A DNA stretch of 64,000 nt from Neckera pumila (Eukaryota > Streptophyta > Bryopsida > Hypnales > Neckeraceae), in assembly GCA_963969595.1 (NCBI GenBank), contig OZ018408.1, positions 49,043,022 to 49,107,021 on the forward strand, in the 5' to 3' direction. Of the stretch, positions 46,379-59,084 are shown in pieces. A program made the position numbers and the translations under genes. Position 1 is the stretch's first letter. The number at the start of each line of letters is the position of its first letter. The notes beneath the pieces were generated by a model that saw only the letters and a program-made list of their open reading frames with translations, had not been told where the DNA came from and did no database searches.

Positions 46379-47275
46379 TTTGTGGTTTACCTTTTAGGGT
46401 TTAGTGTGTTTGTTGCAATGCAGGTGCAGGGGATTTTGAGCACCGGTTACAGTAGTGTAGGTTAGCCTTAGTTTTGTTCATGGACCCATAATGTGCAAAT
46501 TCTGGTCCTATTCACTGTGTTTGTAAACACAATGAGAACATTGTTTTTCTTAACTTCTATTATGTTCATGGATACATAATATGCTAACTTTGGTCCCATT
46601 CACTATGTTTGTAAACACAACGAGCATTATTTTTCTTACTCCATCATTGTGTACGAAAACTATGTTTGATGTGTGTCCTAATACAGCTCCCATATAAGAC
46701 TGAATCTTGTGAGATATCAAGTAAAGGGTGACACCAAAGTTTTTTTTGGAGTAAAAGCTTTCTTTTGTCAAATTTCGTTGTAACTTAAATTGTCGTTCGC
46801 CTGAAATTTTCTCAACATTTTTTGGGTCCATGCTGCATTATATATGTCGAGAACATTCCCTAAACCAAACCACCCCATTCAATTTTGGGCCAAAATTATA
46901 GTAGAATAATTTTTCAATCTAATTTACCATATCATTTATTCATAGAAAATTGGAATTGTAAGTAATGCAAGCCCCTTCTCTATTAACCCAAATTAGAAAA
47001 TTACATAATTGTAGCATGTGAAAAAAAAAAAAAAAAAAAGTAATAGCCCCCTATAAAATAGTGGTTGGTCGCTCATATATCCTTATTTTTTTAAGGCACA
47101 GCACCCCCCGAGTACATATCCCATATGGATTGTTTGACCTACCACTAATCCACTTGCATAAGAACTTATCTTCTCCTCTTCTAACTCAAAAAATTAGCTA
47201 AGTGGCTATTGCTTCAAAACAAGAGGCTAAATAGCTTCATTGGACATAATTGGAACAAATAAGTTTGAATGCCAA
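46379..47275. other. AT-rich DNA with a tandem duplication of about 90 bp
   Basis: GTTCATGGACCCATAATGTG through TTTTTCTTA (46477-46555) is repeated as GTTCATGGATACATAATATG through TTTTTCTTA (46564-46640). The rest holds a run of about 20 A near 47020 and no gene. Confidence 0.55.
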
Positions 47276-48210
47276 TTAACCCTAAAGGACCATTGTCCCT
47301 TCGGGGGACAAATGGGATTTCAGGCAGGTCCCTACAGGCTGAATTTTTGTTGTAATTTTTTGAAACTTTTTTCGAAGGTAGAAAAACTAATAAGCTTTGT
47401 GGGAATATGATTTTTTTTTTCAATTGGTGCCCAAGAAAAAAAGTTATGCTCAAATAAGCTCAAAATAGGGGAGAGGGGGCAGCAAAATTTTTTTGTAAAA
47501 ACTTAATTTTAAATTTTTTTTTTTTTTTTTTCCTTATAGATTATATTTTTGTCTATTTGGAAAGCTTTGATTCATTTCATTTGGGTTTTTTATGAGAAAG
47601 TTATGAACAATCTTGTTTTTCGAGCAACTAGAGCATCTTCTTGAAAAAGTAACTTGTAGGATTCATTTTGGAATGCAATTTTTGCAATTTTCCAAAAAAA
47701 AATGTTTCACACATGGTTTAGTTTTTGTTCTAAAATATTCTCACCATTGGAATTAGTACATTTTAATTCCATCTAAAAACTATTAATATTTTAGGTTTTT
47801 CTTCTATCTTGTACCTATTTCTGCTTAGCAATTTTTTTAAGAATGAAAATTAAGTTTTTGTGAATGTTTTATTTTTCTTAGACTCTCAACTCAATTCTCC
47901 ACTAGAAAGACTTAAAGCTCAAAACTCTATAGTGCAAACAATTTAAGTTAAAAATGTTCAAAGTCAAAAAATCTAATCCTGCAATGTGTTGAAAAACTTG
48001 TGTTTTTTACTTCAAATGCAAATATCTTGCAATTTGTGCGGTCAAAAATTCCGAAATCTTTTCTACACATTGTCATACTAGTTAGATATAAGATCCTATG
48101 GTTAGATGTGCAAAATAAACAATTTTTAAATTTTTTCTACTCTTTGCTCTAGAAATGGCAGTTTTGAGAGTTTTTGGGCAGAAGAAAGGCCTTGGTCCTT
48201 TAGGAGTTGA
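47276..48210. mobile_element. TTAA element, A2 reversed, 935 bp
   Basis: It begins TTAACCCTAAAGGACCATTG and ends TTGGTCCTTTAGGAGTTGA. The interior is reversed A2 and aligns with the complement of the copies at 20062 and 28435. Confidence 0.77.
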
Positions 48211-48717
48211 CTACCCTATTGCCTTGCTATGTATTGTGTTTTGTAACATGATTATTATAGCAATAACTTTCACAAAAGTAAGACTGTTTTTTGCAAAATT
48301 CAATTTGTATGACAATACACTTCCAAGTTTTTAGATAGGCCTTCTAGTGGACTTTAAATAGCTTGGTTGGTCACTCTAGAGCGGCCCTCTAGAGGCCACA
48401 AAATTTCTCTAATGGAGATGCAAACAATGCATTTTCCTATCAAATCACTACGTCTTAGAGTACAAATTTATTCAATAATGAAAAAGCTAGTTTGAGTATT
48501 TTTGAGCCTTTTATTTTAAAATCCAATTGCTAGCCTAAATTCAAATCACTAAAATCAACCAATAGAAGTGCTTAGATCATTAATTTAGGCAATAAATCAG
48601 ACCCACAATTTTAACATTGAAAGCTGAACTGATTTTCTTTTTCATCCAATTGATGCTTTTGTGGCACTCATGTCGCAGTGTTTGGAGGCCAAATAATTGG
48701 GCCCCAAGTCCTAATTA
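48211..48717. other. AT-rich intergenic DNA
   Basis: A GCGGCCCTCTAGAGG..TTTCTCTAATG fragment (about 48382-48412) resembles the right end of the CATTAGAG MITE family. Nothing else is recognised. Confidence 0.4.
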
Positions 48718-48837
48718 GAGCACCCGCGCTGCAACACTCTGAAGTAACACTCTAAAAGTTCTGCACCATAGATCTTCTAAACTCAATGGTGCATAATCTT
48801 TAAAGTGTTGCTTCAGGGTGTTGCAATGGAATTGCTC
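48718..48837. mobile_element. PIF/Harbinger-like hairpin MITE, 120 bp, TTA duplication
   Basis: The ends are GAGCACCCGC and GGAATTGCTC with TTA on both sides (48715-48717 and 48838-48840). It is homologous to 9453-9582. Confidence 0.8.
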
Positions 48838-48977
48838 TTATTGTATGGCTATGTATCCTTGATCCACTTTTTCTACTTAAGCCTATTTGAATTGCCCCTA
48901 CAAATTGTAAATTGGTTCATCTTCAAATCAAGTCCGGGCCTAATAGAAAGTGGCCGTCATCAATCTTATCAAACCAT

Positions 48978-49629
48978 CACTACTAGAATAAGGGGGTTTT
49001 AGCATGACCAAAAACATTGCTCTAAACACTAGGGAAGTAATCAAGGAAGGACCTTCAAACATTGTTATAAGCTTAGCCAAAAATGTTGCTCAGGTGAAGC
49101 AACGTTTTGGTACATGCTTGTAGCAACGTTTGCTCAAGGTATGGGAACAATTAAATTTTTTGTTCCCTTCTTTGAGAACATTTGTTCCCACTCATTTATT
49201 TAATATATTAATAATTTGGACCAATAAAATATCATTGTACAAAATTGTTTTGTATAAAGTATACTATGCTGTATTGTATAAAGTATACTATATCATATTA
49301 TACACTCTATAGTATATCATACAATATATTTGTACTATACCATGAAGAATAATAGGCAAATATGTGTTGTGGGAGTAGGTGAGAGAACTTGCCTATTATA
49401 CTTCATGGGAGTTTCACCAAGGTCAATGTTTATGGGATAATGTCTCAACAAAGATTGAAGATGGGAACAACATTGGGAACATTCAAGCAACGTTTTGGTA
49501 CCTTAACGTTGCTTTTCACCTCCATCAATGCAAACATTGCTCACTATTCCCTCAAACGTTGCTCACTGGAAGAAACGTTGCTCAAACGTTGCTCAAAAAC
49601 GTTGCATACCCCCCTTTATTCTAGTAGTG
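48978..49629. mobile_element. CACTA element, non-autonomous, 652 bp, CAT duplication
   Basis: The ends are CACTACTAGAATAAGGGGG and CCCCTTTATTCTAGTAGTG, near-perfect inverted repeats with direct CAT copies outside (48975-48977 and 49630-49632). AACGTTGCTC-type motifs cluster at both ends (about 49050-49135 and 49490-49605) as subterminal repeats, the usual transposase-binding arrangement of CACTA elements. No transposase gene. Confidence 0.9.
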
Positions 49630-49632
49630 CAT

Positions 49633-51250
49633 CCGGAAGTGTTAAAGTTAACGGTCATACCAGTAGTAGAGATCTGAAAACTCAAATCTCAACATGTCTT
49701 AGTTAATTTTGAGAGCTTAGTGCGGTTCAATGTCACAATTTTGGCGGTCTGAATGTCACCAGGTGTACGAAATTGAATTTCAATGCATTTACCTCCTATG
49801 TATGATTTTTATAAGTTAACAATTTAGGGTCGATTCGCATTGCTTCAACATTATTCTTCCTGTTATGGGACTTCAGACAACAGTAGTATATGATGTATCC
49901 CCACCTCCGACAGCATGCAGCTAGCCTGTAGCTAATTCTAATTATCACGCGGTAACTTCTGTTTTGCACAACAGATGGAGGCAGCTGAGCACGAAGAGAC
50001 CGTATATATTCGAGCTCTAATTAACAGACATACGCTAGCTCCATGTCGGTTCCAATGCATTGTCGTCTTCATTCATGCAGAAACTGAACCGCACTGCAAG
50101 AATCCGTCGGTTTCACTTGCGGTGGAATCTATTTCAGTAACGTGTCATTCACCATGAACGTCGTTGTTGATTTGGAGTGTCACTTGGTCATGCAGTCACC
50201 CTTTCAGTATCCTCTTGAATCAATGGTCGTACCCTCTCGAATATGATAGCGAGTTTCAGAATGCCAATTAATTAAAACTGGGCCAGCAACTCCAGAAACA
50301 TGGACGAAAGTAGATTTTGGGTGGTATCAGTTGAGCATCATTAAAACCAGTTGTGCCAATATCGCTGAAATTAATCCATCATTTGAACAAATATGAGGCT
50401 AGGTTTTGTAAGACGAATATTCAACACACCAGTAACAACCAATTCCATATTAGCAGATGTTATATGCAGCAGGAGTGACGGTCTGATATGTAACTCTCAG
50501 ATTTCAAGTTATCAACGATACAGCGGCTAATGTACGTACATAAAACTGAATCAGCTCATGTACAAGTGCCAACTATTTTATTGATGCCAATTTCAGATTT
50601 CAACGGAATTGAACAACTGGATCGATCATGCAGGCACACAAACTGTATGATTTTGTACTAAACAGGGAATGCTAGCTAGCTGGCAGTCCCTTCCAACTTC
50701 CAAGACACGAGTACATTCAACTGATTACAGAACAAACACCTCCGATCGAAGGACGAATTTAATGCAGAGTGATGTGAAAAGAAACTAATTACGCGAATCG
50801 ATCGGACTACTCGGACACTAGCTAACAACAAGTAAGGTCCCTCCACTTTTTGCCATGCCACTTGGCAGAACATACACAGATTGCATATTCATCATCTTCG
50901 TTTGCTCTTCTCTTCTTTAGTTCTAATAATCTGCGTCTCATGCTTGCTGTTGATATGAAGCTTGAATGACGTGGACTCCCACATCCTTACGACATGTATA
51001 ATCGTGCATGGCCTCAAGTCCGAGCGCTGGCCTACTTGCGGCAAAAGGCATGAGTTCCTTGCTCTTATTGATCCAGTGCCAATTTCCGATCCAGGAGCTC
51101 AGTGCTAACGAAACACTCAAGTACGTTCTTATCCAAAAAATCGAACAAATAATTATTTCATCACTCGGAGGTGAGAATTAATCCAGTCTGTGTAAGTAAG
51201 TACGTAACGAACGAATTAACTAACTAAAACACGTACTGTCTGCTCTGCAA
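49633..51250. other. Intergenic DNA downstream of the NAC gene
   Basis: Less AT-rich than the repeat field, with scattered GATCGATC-like and GCTAGCTAGC-like short runs. The 3' UTR of the NAC gene should start at 51250 and run to lower coordinates; I cannot place its end. Confidence 0.45.
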
Positions 51251-53752
51251 CTACACATTCCAAAGATGGACCAAGTGACTTTCCAGATTGATCGACGAGG
51301 TCAAATGGTCCGTGGCTTGCCTCTTCATGCGGCCCACATGGCAGGTGACGTCCGCTAACGTCTGGTCCCCGCGCGTCCCCGTCCTGACGCATCCGTCCAT
51401 TTGCGGCTGCATCCAAAACGGACTCTCCTCACATTGCAACCCCGGGAAAGCGCTGGCTTCGTGCGTGACCGTGGATCTCGCGTCGTCGAAGGGGATGACG
51501 GAGTACTCACATTGGTCATCTCGGGTCCTGCAAGCTGGATTCAGAGTTCGGAACGAGGAGGACGAGCACGGCGCCAGATCGAGATCGAGAGAGTTGGCAG
51601 GATGAAGGCGCATCTGAAACTCCTGGTCGACTTGGAGGTGGTGCAGGAGAGTCGAGTCTGGGAAATACTGGGGACTGTCTTGGGGGGGAGCGCCGTAGTC
51701 GTCCACGCTGATCTCCTGTTTGCAGGTGAGGTTGGTGGTGAAGCTGGGGTGCTGGAGATGATGGGCGTTGTTGTCGTGGAAGATAAGATTGACTGCGGCG
51801 GGAGGAGGGCTCAGAAGCTCGCCTGGGAGCAGCTGGTTATGGTCCTCGTCCAAGGAGCAAGACGTGTCCTGGCTCTTGGTCTTGAAGACCTTGGTTTTCC
51901 TGAAGACGCGACACACTACCCACCCATCTAGTTCCTGCACAACCACTTGTAACATTGTCAACCACTGCTCTCGGACGTAAACTAAAAGCGTTGGAAAAAA
52001 TAGAAACATGCAGTGTGCATAATCAGATACCTTCTTCTGATCAAAGGGTATGCATGTACTGTACGTTCGGTACAGTAAGGGGGTACTAAGGGGAGTACTG
52101 TGCATGATGACCTGCAAAATACGACTTAAAAGGTAGCGGGAGAATTGAATGCCACCCGAATAATGACACAAACGGGTTAAATGACAATTTGTGGTGTCAT
52201 TTCTTTGAAAAGAACTACACTATGCTTCGATTGTCTTTCACAGGTTATCATTCCTGAAGCTGAAAATGAACTACAGTACTCTTCGAGTGTCATTCATTGG
52301 GTGTCATTCGACACCTACCTTTATACTATTAACACTACTAGACTAGCTGCTCCTCTAGCTCTTCTTATTTCTCAACGAGTAGAAAGGCAGGGAAAATGAC
52401 ACTAAATCTCTGTGAGACACTCATTTTGCTCTTGTAAAGTTAACCACACACTCCGTGTCATTCATCTAGTCGGTATTACTCAGGGGGTATCATTAATTCT
52501 GGCCCCTCCTTTCCACTTGCACCCCACCTCGGTTGACACATCCAGCAATCTATTCACGCACAGGAAGTATCATCACTTAGTAATTGTTCTACTACTGATG
52601 ATCGAATGGAGTACTAGTGATTGAACGATGACATGGAGTATTCTAGCTTGGGAGGGGGTCGAAAGCGAAGACATACTGTAGTAGTTCCGTAGTTGGGGAC
52701 TCCGCCGGGGGATCCTTCGTCTAGTCGGAACTCGTGCATGATCCAGTCGGACTTCTGGCCGTGGGGGGCGCGTCCTTTATAGAACACCAGCGTTTTGCGC
52801 ATGCCGATCACGTGGCGGTGCTGCGTGTGAATGGCCTTGTCCCTTCCCGTGGCCTTCCAGAAGCCCGCCGTGGTGGCGCGGTTGGCCCGGTTGCCTGTCG
52901 GGTACTTCTTGTCCTTGCGGCTAAAAAAGTACCAGTCCGTCTGGTTCTCCGCCGCGTCATCGCCGATCCGGCACACTGCTGCAATTCATTCATTCATCCG
53001 ATCCGACGCTTTGCATCAGCACATCATTGTCAGCTAACTAGTTCCAACACTATGCTCGATTGTCAATCATTGCCCGTTTCATAATAGCTTGACTAAACTG
53101 TCGATTGCTCTCGAGCGGTTCCAGGAGGTGATTAACATGTGAGCTAGAAAACTAGTCTGCAGGATCGAAATATCGAGAATCTAACATGTCACAATGTAAA
53201 CCGCGAATGCCAATCCTAGAACCACTCAGATAGAGGTAGAGAGAGAGAATCTCATGGCACATTTTTTACTTATCCTAAATTGACTTCATATTGCTTACAA
53301 TTATGGCGGATTTCAGTGAAAATAGTGCATGCAGGTTCAATTGACCAATAGAACCTTAGATCTACACTCGTCCAGAGATCTTGGCACTTGAAAGTCATCG
53401 AGCGCTCTGAGACACGCCATTTCAAGAGTATGAGCAAATGATAATTATTCCTCCATGCAGACTAGTATCGTTTCTTCGCGCGAAAGAGGTTTTAGGAATA
53501 CCAAGTTGACAAGAAATTAAATGTTCGTAGAGTGGTGGTATGATTCAGCTAGGTATTACGCACAACTGTAGATTTGGATTGCTTACCTTGGAGGTCCCAG
53601 GGCTCGATTTTGTAGAGGTCCAGCTCTTGAATCAGCTGGTCTCGCTGCGCCCTTTCCACTTTGCCGTGCAAGTAATAGCCCACGAGCTCCTCGTCAGTCG
53701 GATGGAATCGGAAACCCACCGGGATCGGGGAGTTGGTGTTAGTGTTGTTCAT
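51251..53752 (-). CDS. NAC-domain transcription factor, VNS-like, three exons
   Basis: Exon 1 is 53752-53587, exon 2 is 52978-52677 and exon 3 is 51934-51251, totalling 383 residues. The donors are GTAAGC and GTATGT. The acceptors are AATTGCAG and TTGTGCAG. All joins keep frame, and the first two introns fall at the usual NAC positions. The five NAC subdomains are complete: [53 protein letters not shown] then [36 protein letters not shown] then [24 protein letters not shown] are typical of the VND/NST/SMB (VNS) clade that controls water- and wall-forming cells; clade membership is inference. Subdomain C/D carries the DNA-contacting WKATGRDK and basic residues. The tail of about 215 residues is rich in H, S, D and Q with no known domain, as usual for the activation region. 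Odd: an extra [13 protein letters not shown] segment before subdomain E. Confidence 0.93.
51935..52676 (-). other. Intron 2 of the NAC gene
   Basis: This 742-nt intron runs from ACA/GTATGT to TTGTGCAG/GAA, phase 0. It contains repeated GTGTCATT motifs (about 52190-52310 and 52457), possibly a small repeat insertion. No coding content. Confidence 0.75.
52979..53586 (-). other. Intron 1 of the NAC gene
   Basis: This 608-nt intron follows CTCCAAG/GTAAGC and ends at GAATTGCAG/CAGTG. An alternative acceptor 3 nt further (GCAGCAG) would remove one residue. The chosen one keeps the usual two residues between LQ and CRIG. Confidence 0.75.
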
Positions 53753-53967
53753 TGGTGCGATTTCTTAGCCAGACGCCGCCTGTAGACACGCTGGATCGGA
53801 ACCACAGGAATTAGAACTCGGAAAATCAAAGAGTCTCGATCACTCATTCACTCCTGCTTTGGCTTCTGCCTCTAAACAGCTTATCATGCGCATTGAAATC
53901 GTCTGATTCCGCCTACATGAATTAAAACATTGAAGAAAGTGAGCGCACGTCTACCAATTTGGTGCCC

Positions 53968-53979
53968 AGTTATATAGAG
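53968..53979 (-). promoter_or_regulatory. TATA box of the NAC gene
   Basis: The minus-strand sequence CTCTATATAACT lies 216 bp upstream of the ATG. It fits the plant TATA consensus and would place the transcript start near 53940, giving a 5' UTR of about 190 nt. Inferred from sequence only. Confidence 0.6.
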
Positions 53980-56900
53980 CTATCAGGGTTACCAAATCGA
54001 TCTCTAGTTGGTATATCTAACGTGATCGAGTGGCTGATTTGAACTGTGATTGAAAATCTGCGAAAGCTAGCGTCATATTTTCCACATTCTCACTCAAATG
54101 ATGGTGAAGAGTGGGATTAAAACAGGTCCAATAAGAGAAAAGATACTTTTTGTGAAGTCGAGCTACCACTAGCCAGACACCCGAGAACGTGCAAGTGTAC
54201 AGTCAGCTGAAATAAATTACTTTAGAGAAGTTGCATGAACCAGCCTATGATATCACAACGCTCACCCTGGATGTATCCGAGACTTGACACAGCAATGAAA
54301 GCTCAGATTTGTCGAGAACTCTGTCAACTACATCCTTAAAAGGAAAGAAGCGGTTCACTCTAGATTCTTCGAAAAAAGTTCCTCCGATCGATCCCTTTCA
54401 GACAAATTGTACCGCAACTGGGACCATTCTGTAAGCCTAGCTACACATAACCACAACTCTACCTGCACGACCCATCTCGATTCTTAAGATCACGGGAATG
54501 ATTCTTTCAAACAAATTAACAATGTATAGAATTCATTAGAACCTTCTTCCAGACTAGGCGGATCAACTAATCGACAGGAGTTTCTATTTACTGAATTAAT
54601 CTCGGAGGTGGTCTGCTTATTTTGTAGCATGCTTGAGCTTAATTATGAAAATGATAAGGTCCAAAAGGGGAAATCTAATCGTCCACGGAATAGGACTAGC
54701 GACAGACAGGTCAAGTTTGTTGTGGAAGAGATCGGGGAAGAGATCGATAGAAAGCTGTCAATTTAAACTGGACTATCGGGGTTCACCAAAAGTAATGAAG
54801 GAGACAATAATTAATCTGTATACAGCAGCAAGAATCATTCTCATCTCAATCCTGAGTTCCCGACCTTAACTCCTTCAGTAACCTTCGAATATTCACAGTC
54901 TCTCTCTCTCAAACAGGCTTAAGATATGCTGATCGAGCTAGGCTTCTAATTTACTCAATAGCAAGGATTGATCGTAATACTGATGCTAACTAGAGTGTGC
55001 AGATTTGGTAGGTGTTACATGTACGTTAAGTGCGGATCACATTGCTTGAAGTAGTACTCTATCTATCAGACCCACAGCCACGTTATCTGGCATGGAACCA
55101 TGCCATAGACTGCTGTCATATGAGAATACTTGAAACGTACATGGTCAGTAAACCCAATGTATCGTCATTCCACTTCAATGTCAACACGTACAGCCACGAT
55201 CTCTTCAACTAAAATGACAAAAGGAGATGCTTTTCAGATTGAACACACTCTGGCTGAAAAGGCACAGACGGATTACCTGGCCAGGGGAGAGCCAAGGTGA
55301 AGACCAAGGTTTGAACGGCCAACTGAACATAATTTTTGGATGGTTACTAGCTTTTCTTCTTCAAGAAATCGTGTTCCATTCCTAGGAATCCTAGCTAGCT
55401 GTCACGCTAGCAAATACTCTTTAGAAGAACACTGATTACAATAGAGAGGCTAAGTTCTCTATGAGTTGTAGAATGATTGAGGACATTATCCAATTTGCAC
55501 ACTGGTACAGTACTGATCTTGAATATTATTCAGATTTCCTCTCTTCATTCACTAATTAGACTCCTGGCCTGCTCTTTCTCATGGAGTTTCATGCTCATGA
55601 GTCTGAGTTTCTCAATTCCAAATCTAGGCATGCGATGCACGAATGTTCTTAATATGTTACTGGACCGTAGAAATGAAATCACTTACGATACCCCGCTCTT
55701 TAGAACACTGATGTTTGAAACTATGGAGATACCTTCGGTCTTCTTCTATACAATAACGCGATTAGGAGGATCCCCGGGTTAACAAACAAGCGACGGCTTA
55801 GCTTCCCGAAAGTCAGGCAAGCTTGACTCTGCTTCTGTATCGGTCGACTATTGAGTTGGAGCCATGCCAGCGGAGCACAACTAGCTTGTAAAATTCAGGA
55901 TAATATTAAGGGGAAGCACAATGGCGCAAGCTAGAGTTTGTGGTTTGTTCCGCTTGCACATCCTCTAGGCCTGCCAGAAATAAAAATAAAAATTCATGTT
56001 GAGGTATATCGAGCGCGCAGCAGCAGTACGTCAGTGCTTGAATGACTTCACCTCATGCTCCAGAATTCAATTGGGACCAGGAAGCTCTTACCAGACAACC
56101 ACACAACCGGCACCCCCACCAACTGGAGAAGCATGCAAGTACAACGACTACGGACAGGTAGGTTACGTGTACAAACCTTCCAAGCGGGTTCCAAGCGGGT
56201 GGGTACACACACAGCAAGGAAACGTGCACTAGCTGCTGGTGCAACTTGGCGGTGCCTTGCCCACCCAAACTAGTCTGTCCCGGACGATCGACGGATATAT
56301 GTATGTATATATTTGTGTGTATGTCCTCAGGCTAGGCCACCAGCAGTACTCCGCCTTCCCTTTCCCCACACCTTCCCTTTCTCACGGTGGCAACAAATGC
56401 ATACAAAAAGCTACAGCACTGCACCCACACCCTCAACAAACACCCTCATAATCCTTTCCCCCCTGCAAGTACGCATCTCACTGGAGCAGCAGCTACTGTA
56501 GCACGCAAACCAACACAATCAATCACACGGACCCCGCCCCCCTATTCACTGAGAACCAAGCTCCGAGCCTTGACTGCTTCAGACCCAAGCTGCTGCCTTG
56601 CGCTGCAAGCAAGCTACCTTCGCCATATATCATGCAGTCTCGGAATCCAATAAGATCCGTGCTAATAGCGCGCTATAGTAGAGCACCACATCCAGCCTCA
56701 CGCCGACTACCTACATACACCCAGTTCTAATCGATCTCTCTCACTCTTCAAGACTGAACCACCATCCCTCGATGGTCGATCGTGTTATCCCGAGGCAGGC
56801 TAGCTTGTGCCCGAAGCTTCTTCTTCGATTCCTCGACGACTTGAGCTAGCTAGTCCCATGAACCTTCCACCAGGACGAGACAGACAGGTCGCACGTTATG

Positions 56901-57457
56901 GCATGGCATGGCTCGGCACGGAAGAGCGAGCGAGAGGAGATGGAGAATGCCGGCAAGGATGAGCGTGTGGCGATGGCGCCGGGCTTTTGAGGGAGCTGTG
57001 GGTGTCGAGGCGCAAACCAACAAGACAAACTGGAAGCACGGAGAGACAGACAGACAGACAGACTAGACTGAGAGAGAGGGAGAGAGAGTGTGAGAGAGAC
57101 GGAGTGAGACGGAGAGAGAAAGAGAAAAAGAGAAAGGCCGGCAGGCGGGCAGGCGGGCCCTTCCAATGTGGGAACTGGAACGCTTAAGTTAAGTTACAGC
57201 AGACCCACGCACTCCAGGCCAGCCCAGGGGCCCAGGGCATCCACTCCATTGGTGGCTGGCGTTTTAAGTTACTACTCCGGCATGAATTCTGTTTGGGATA
57301 AGTTAGTGGGGCTTGGATCGATCGACATAGGGACGACTTCCATGAACAGGAATTGAACGGTCAAACTTTCATTGCATTGCAGAAAACGGACCAAAAAAAA
57401 GTTTCAGAAATGGACATCCATGGAAGTGTGCAATGTTTGCAAATGTTTGCAAGTTAT
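53980..57457. other. Long upstream region of the NAC gene, no second gene seen
   Basis: About 3.5 kb with mixed composition. The plus-strand frames at 55477-56653 do not resemble proteins. A purine-rich tract with GACA and GAGA repeats lies at about 57040-57130. AGCTAGCTAG-type runs and GATCGATC motifs are common. It may contain NAC regulatory DNA. Confidence 0.4.
57040..57130. repeat. GA/GACA-rich simple repeat
   Basis: The plus strand reads AGAGACAGACAGACAGACAG followed by GAGAGAGGGAGAGAGAGTGT-type purine sequence. The minus strand is the CT-rich version often found in plant 5' leaders. Confidence 0.8.
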
Positions 57458-57717
57458 TTAGACAATCGAAATTGAGAGACCGAGGCTTATGAAAAGCAAG
57501 GGAGGCAACTTTTTGACCTCCAAGAAACTCATTTTTTCACACTGGATTCTCTGGAGCTCTTTGGTTCCTTTAAGTTTGACTACAACTAAAGACAAAGCTA
57601 CTATGGTCTCCAAAAATGTAGTTCCTCTATTCTCACAAGGAATCATCATGGAACTTGGCAAAAGTAATTTTAATTCCAAAGAACTTGAAAATTGTTTCTT
57701 CAATTCCAACATTACAT

Positions 57718-57875
57718 AGGGCACAAGGAGCTTTTTTGAGTTTCTCTGTGTCACTTTCCCCTGCGAGAACGGCAATCTTGAGACTTTATCCTGTGATACA
57801 GGGTAAAGTCACAAGATTGTTGTTTCTCACAAGGGAAAGTGACACAGGGAAACTCAAAAAAGCTCCTTGTTGGGC
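57718..57875. repeat. Near-perfect hairpin inverted repeat, 158 bp
   Basis: The arms GGGCACAAGGAGCTTTTTTG / CAAAAAAGCTCCTTGTTGGG continue inward through AGTTTCnCTGTGTCACTTTC and ACTTTACCCTGT (complement) to the centre near 57798. The loop is about 3 bp. Small indels separate the arms. CACTACACTAGAAAA at 57903 is a possible CACTA end just outside. Confidence 0.75.
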
Positions 57876-59084
57876 ACACTAATCCCTCCCCCCTCCCCCC
57901 CTCACTACACTAGAAAACTCAATTAGTGTGCCCTATGCCCCTTTAGTAGGAACACTAATTGATACTAATTTGAAAATAATGTTACTTTGTATGAAAGTTC
58001 ACAATATATAGTGTAGTCTTTATTGTTTCATACTATCTCAAAACAGTGTGATTATCATCCAACCTGTAATTCCTTTTTTCTAAATCTCATTCAAATTTCG
58101 ACATCAAATACTCTACACTCATTCGGAGTTAGTAGTGTGCGAGGATTTCACACTAATCAAACTCTCACACTGATTGAATCAACCAACTTGTGTCTCTCTC
58201 CATTCATTGATTCGGTTATCAAAGTAGTCAAAGTAGGTAAATATTTCCAGATTTATTCCAGATTTGAGTGTGATTACTCGAGGAGTGATTTGGCCAAAAC
58301 ATCACCTCACAGCAGTCTCTTCAAGAGCTCATCAGACTCCAGGAATGTGCACTTCAGGGACGATATGGGTAGATTTGAAGGGATCCAGCAGGGGAAATAT
58401 ATTCCGTGCCACGTCACGGTCAGGTTTGAATGGGTTGCAGGAGCCCGGAAATCGAAATAACTGTTATTTTTCTGGCGAAGATGAAGCTCTGGCTGGCCTT
58501 CTGGCCGGGAGTCGGGCTACTAACTTAGTGCCAGTGGCTTTGGTTAGACGCTTCTGTACTTTGGCACTTCAGCTGAATTAAGCTGAATTAAGCTGAAGGT
58601 AATTGCAGGTTAATTAATCCATTGGGTGTTCCTGAATTAATCCGGCATGTTCCTGAATCCTGCGGGAGTGTGTCCCTGAGTCCCTCCTCCTGCCAGTGCT
58701 GGTGCTGCCACATGGGTTGTGAGCTTCTGGTACCCAAATCCGCTTTCATGCTTTGTGTGACTTTCAGAATCCAGCGCTTTGAGACCGGGCCGGGATCCGG
58801 TTCGATCTTGCCATCCATTAGAGATTTAGAGGAATGAATTGTCTTCCACTTTGGTTGGGTGGTGGATGGAAAAGCAACAGTTTCTTTGGCCCAAGCTTCC
58901 GTCGTGCCAGGCAGAGCAAACATTAGTCAGGAACCACATGCACAAACTAAGGTACTATTAAGCTTAGTGGGTGCAGCAACTCTGGAACAATACTGTTCTA
59001 TGCAGTAAGCTTATAAGATAACTAAGGTACGGTAGTCTGCTATTAAACCGACCATTTAAGAGCTGATTGCCTTTTGGGGGAAGC

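Noticed and set aside
51401..51931. 176-codon plus-strand frame opposite the NAC gene
   Set aside because: It is the antisense shadow of NAC exon 3, whose minus-strand reading has a complete NAC subdomain E and a fitting tail.
58023..58460. 145-codon plus-strand frame
   Set aside because: There is no recognisable domain, the composition is like the surrounding DNA, and no spliced extension could be made.
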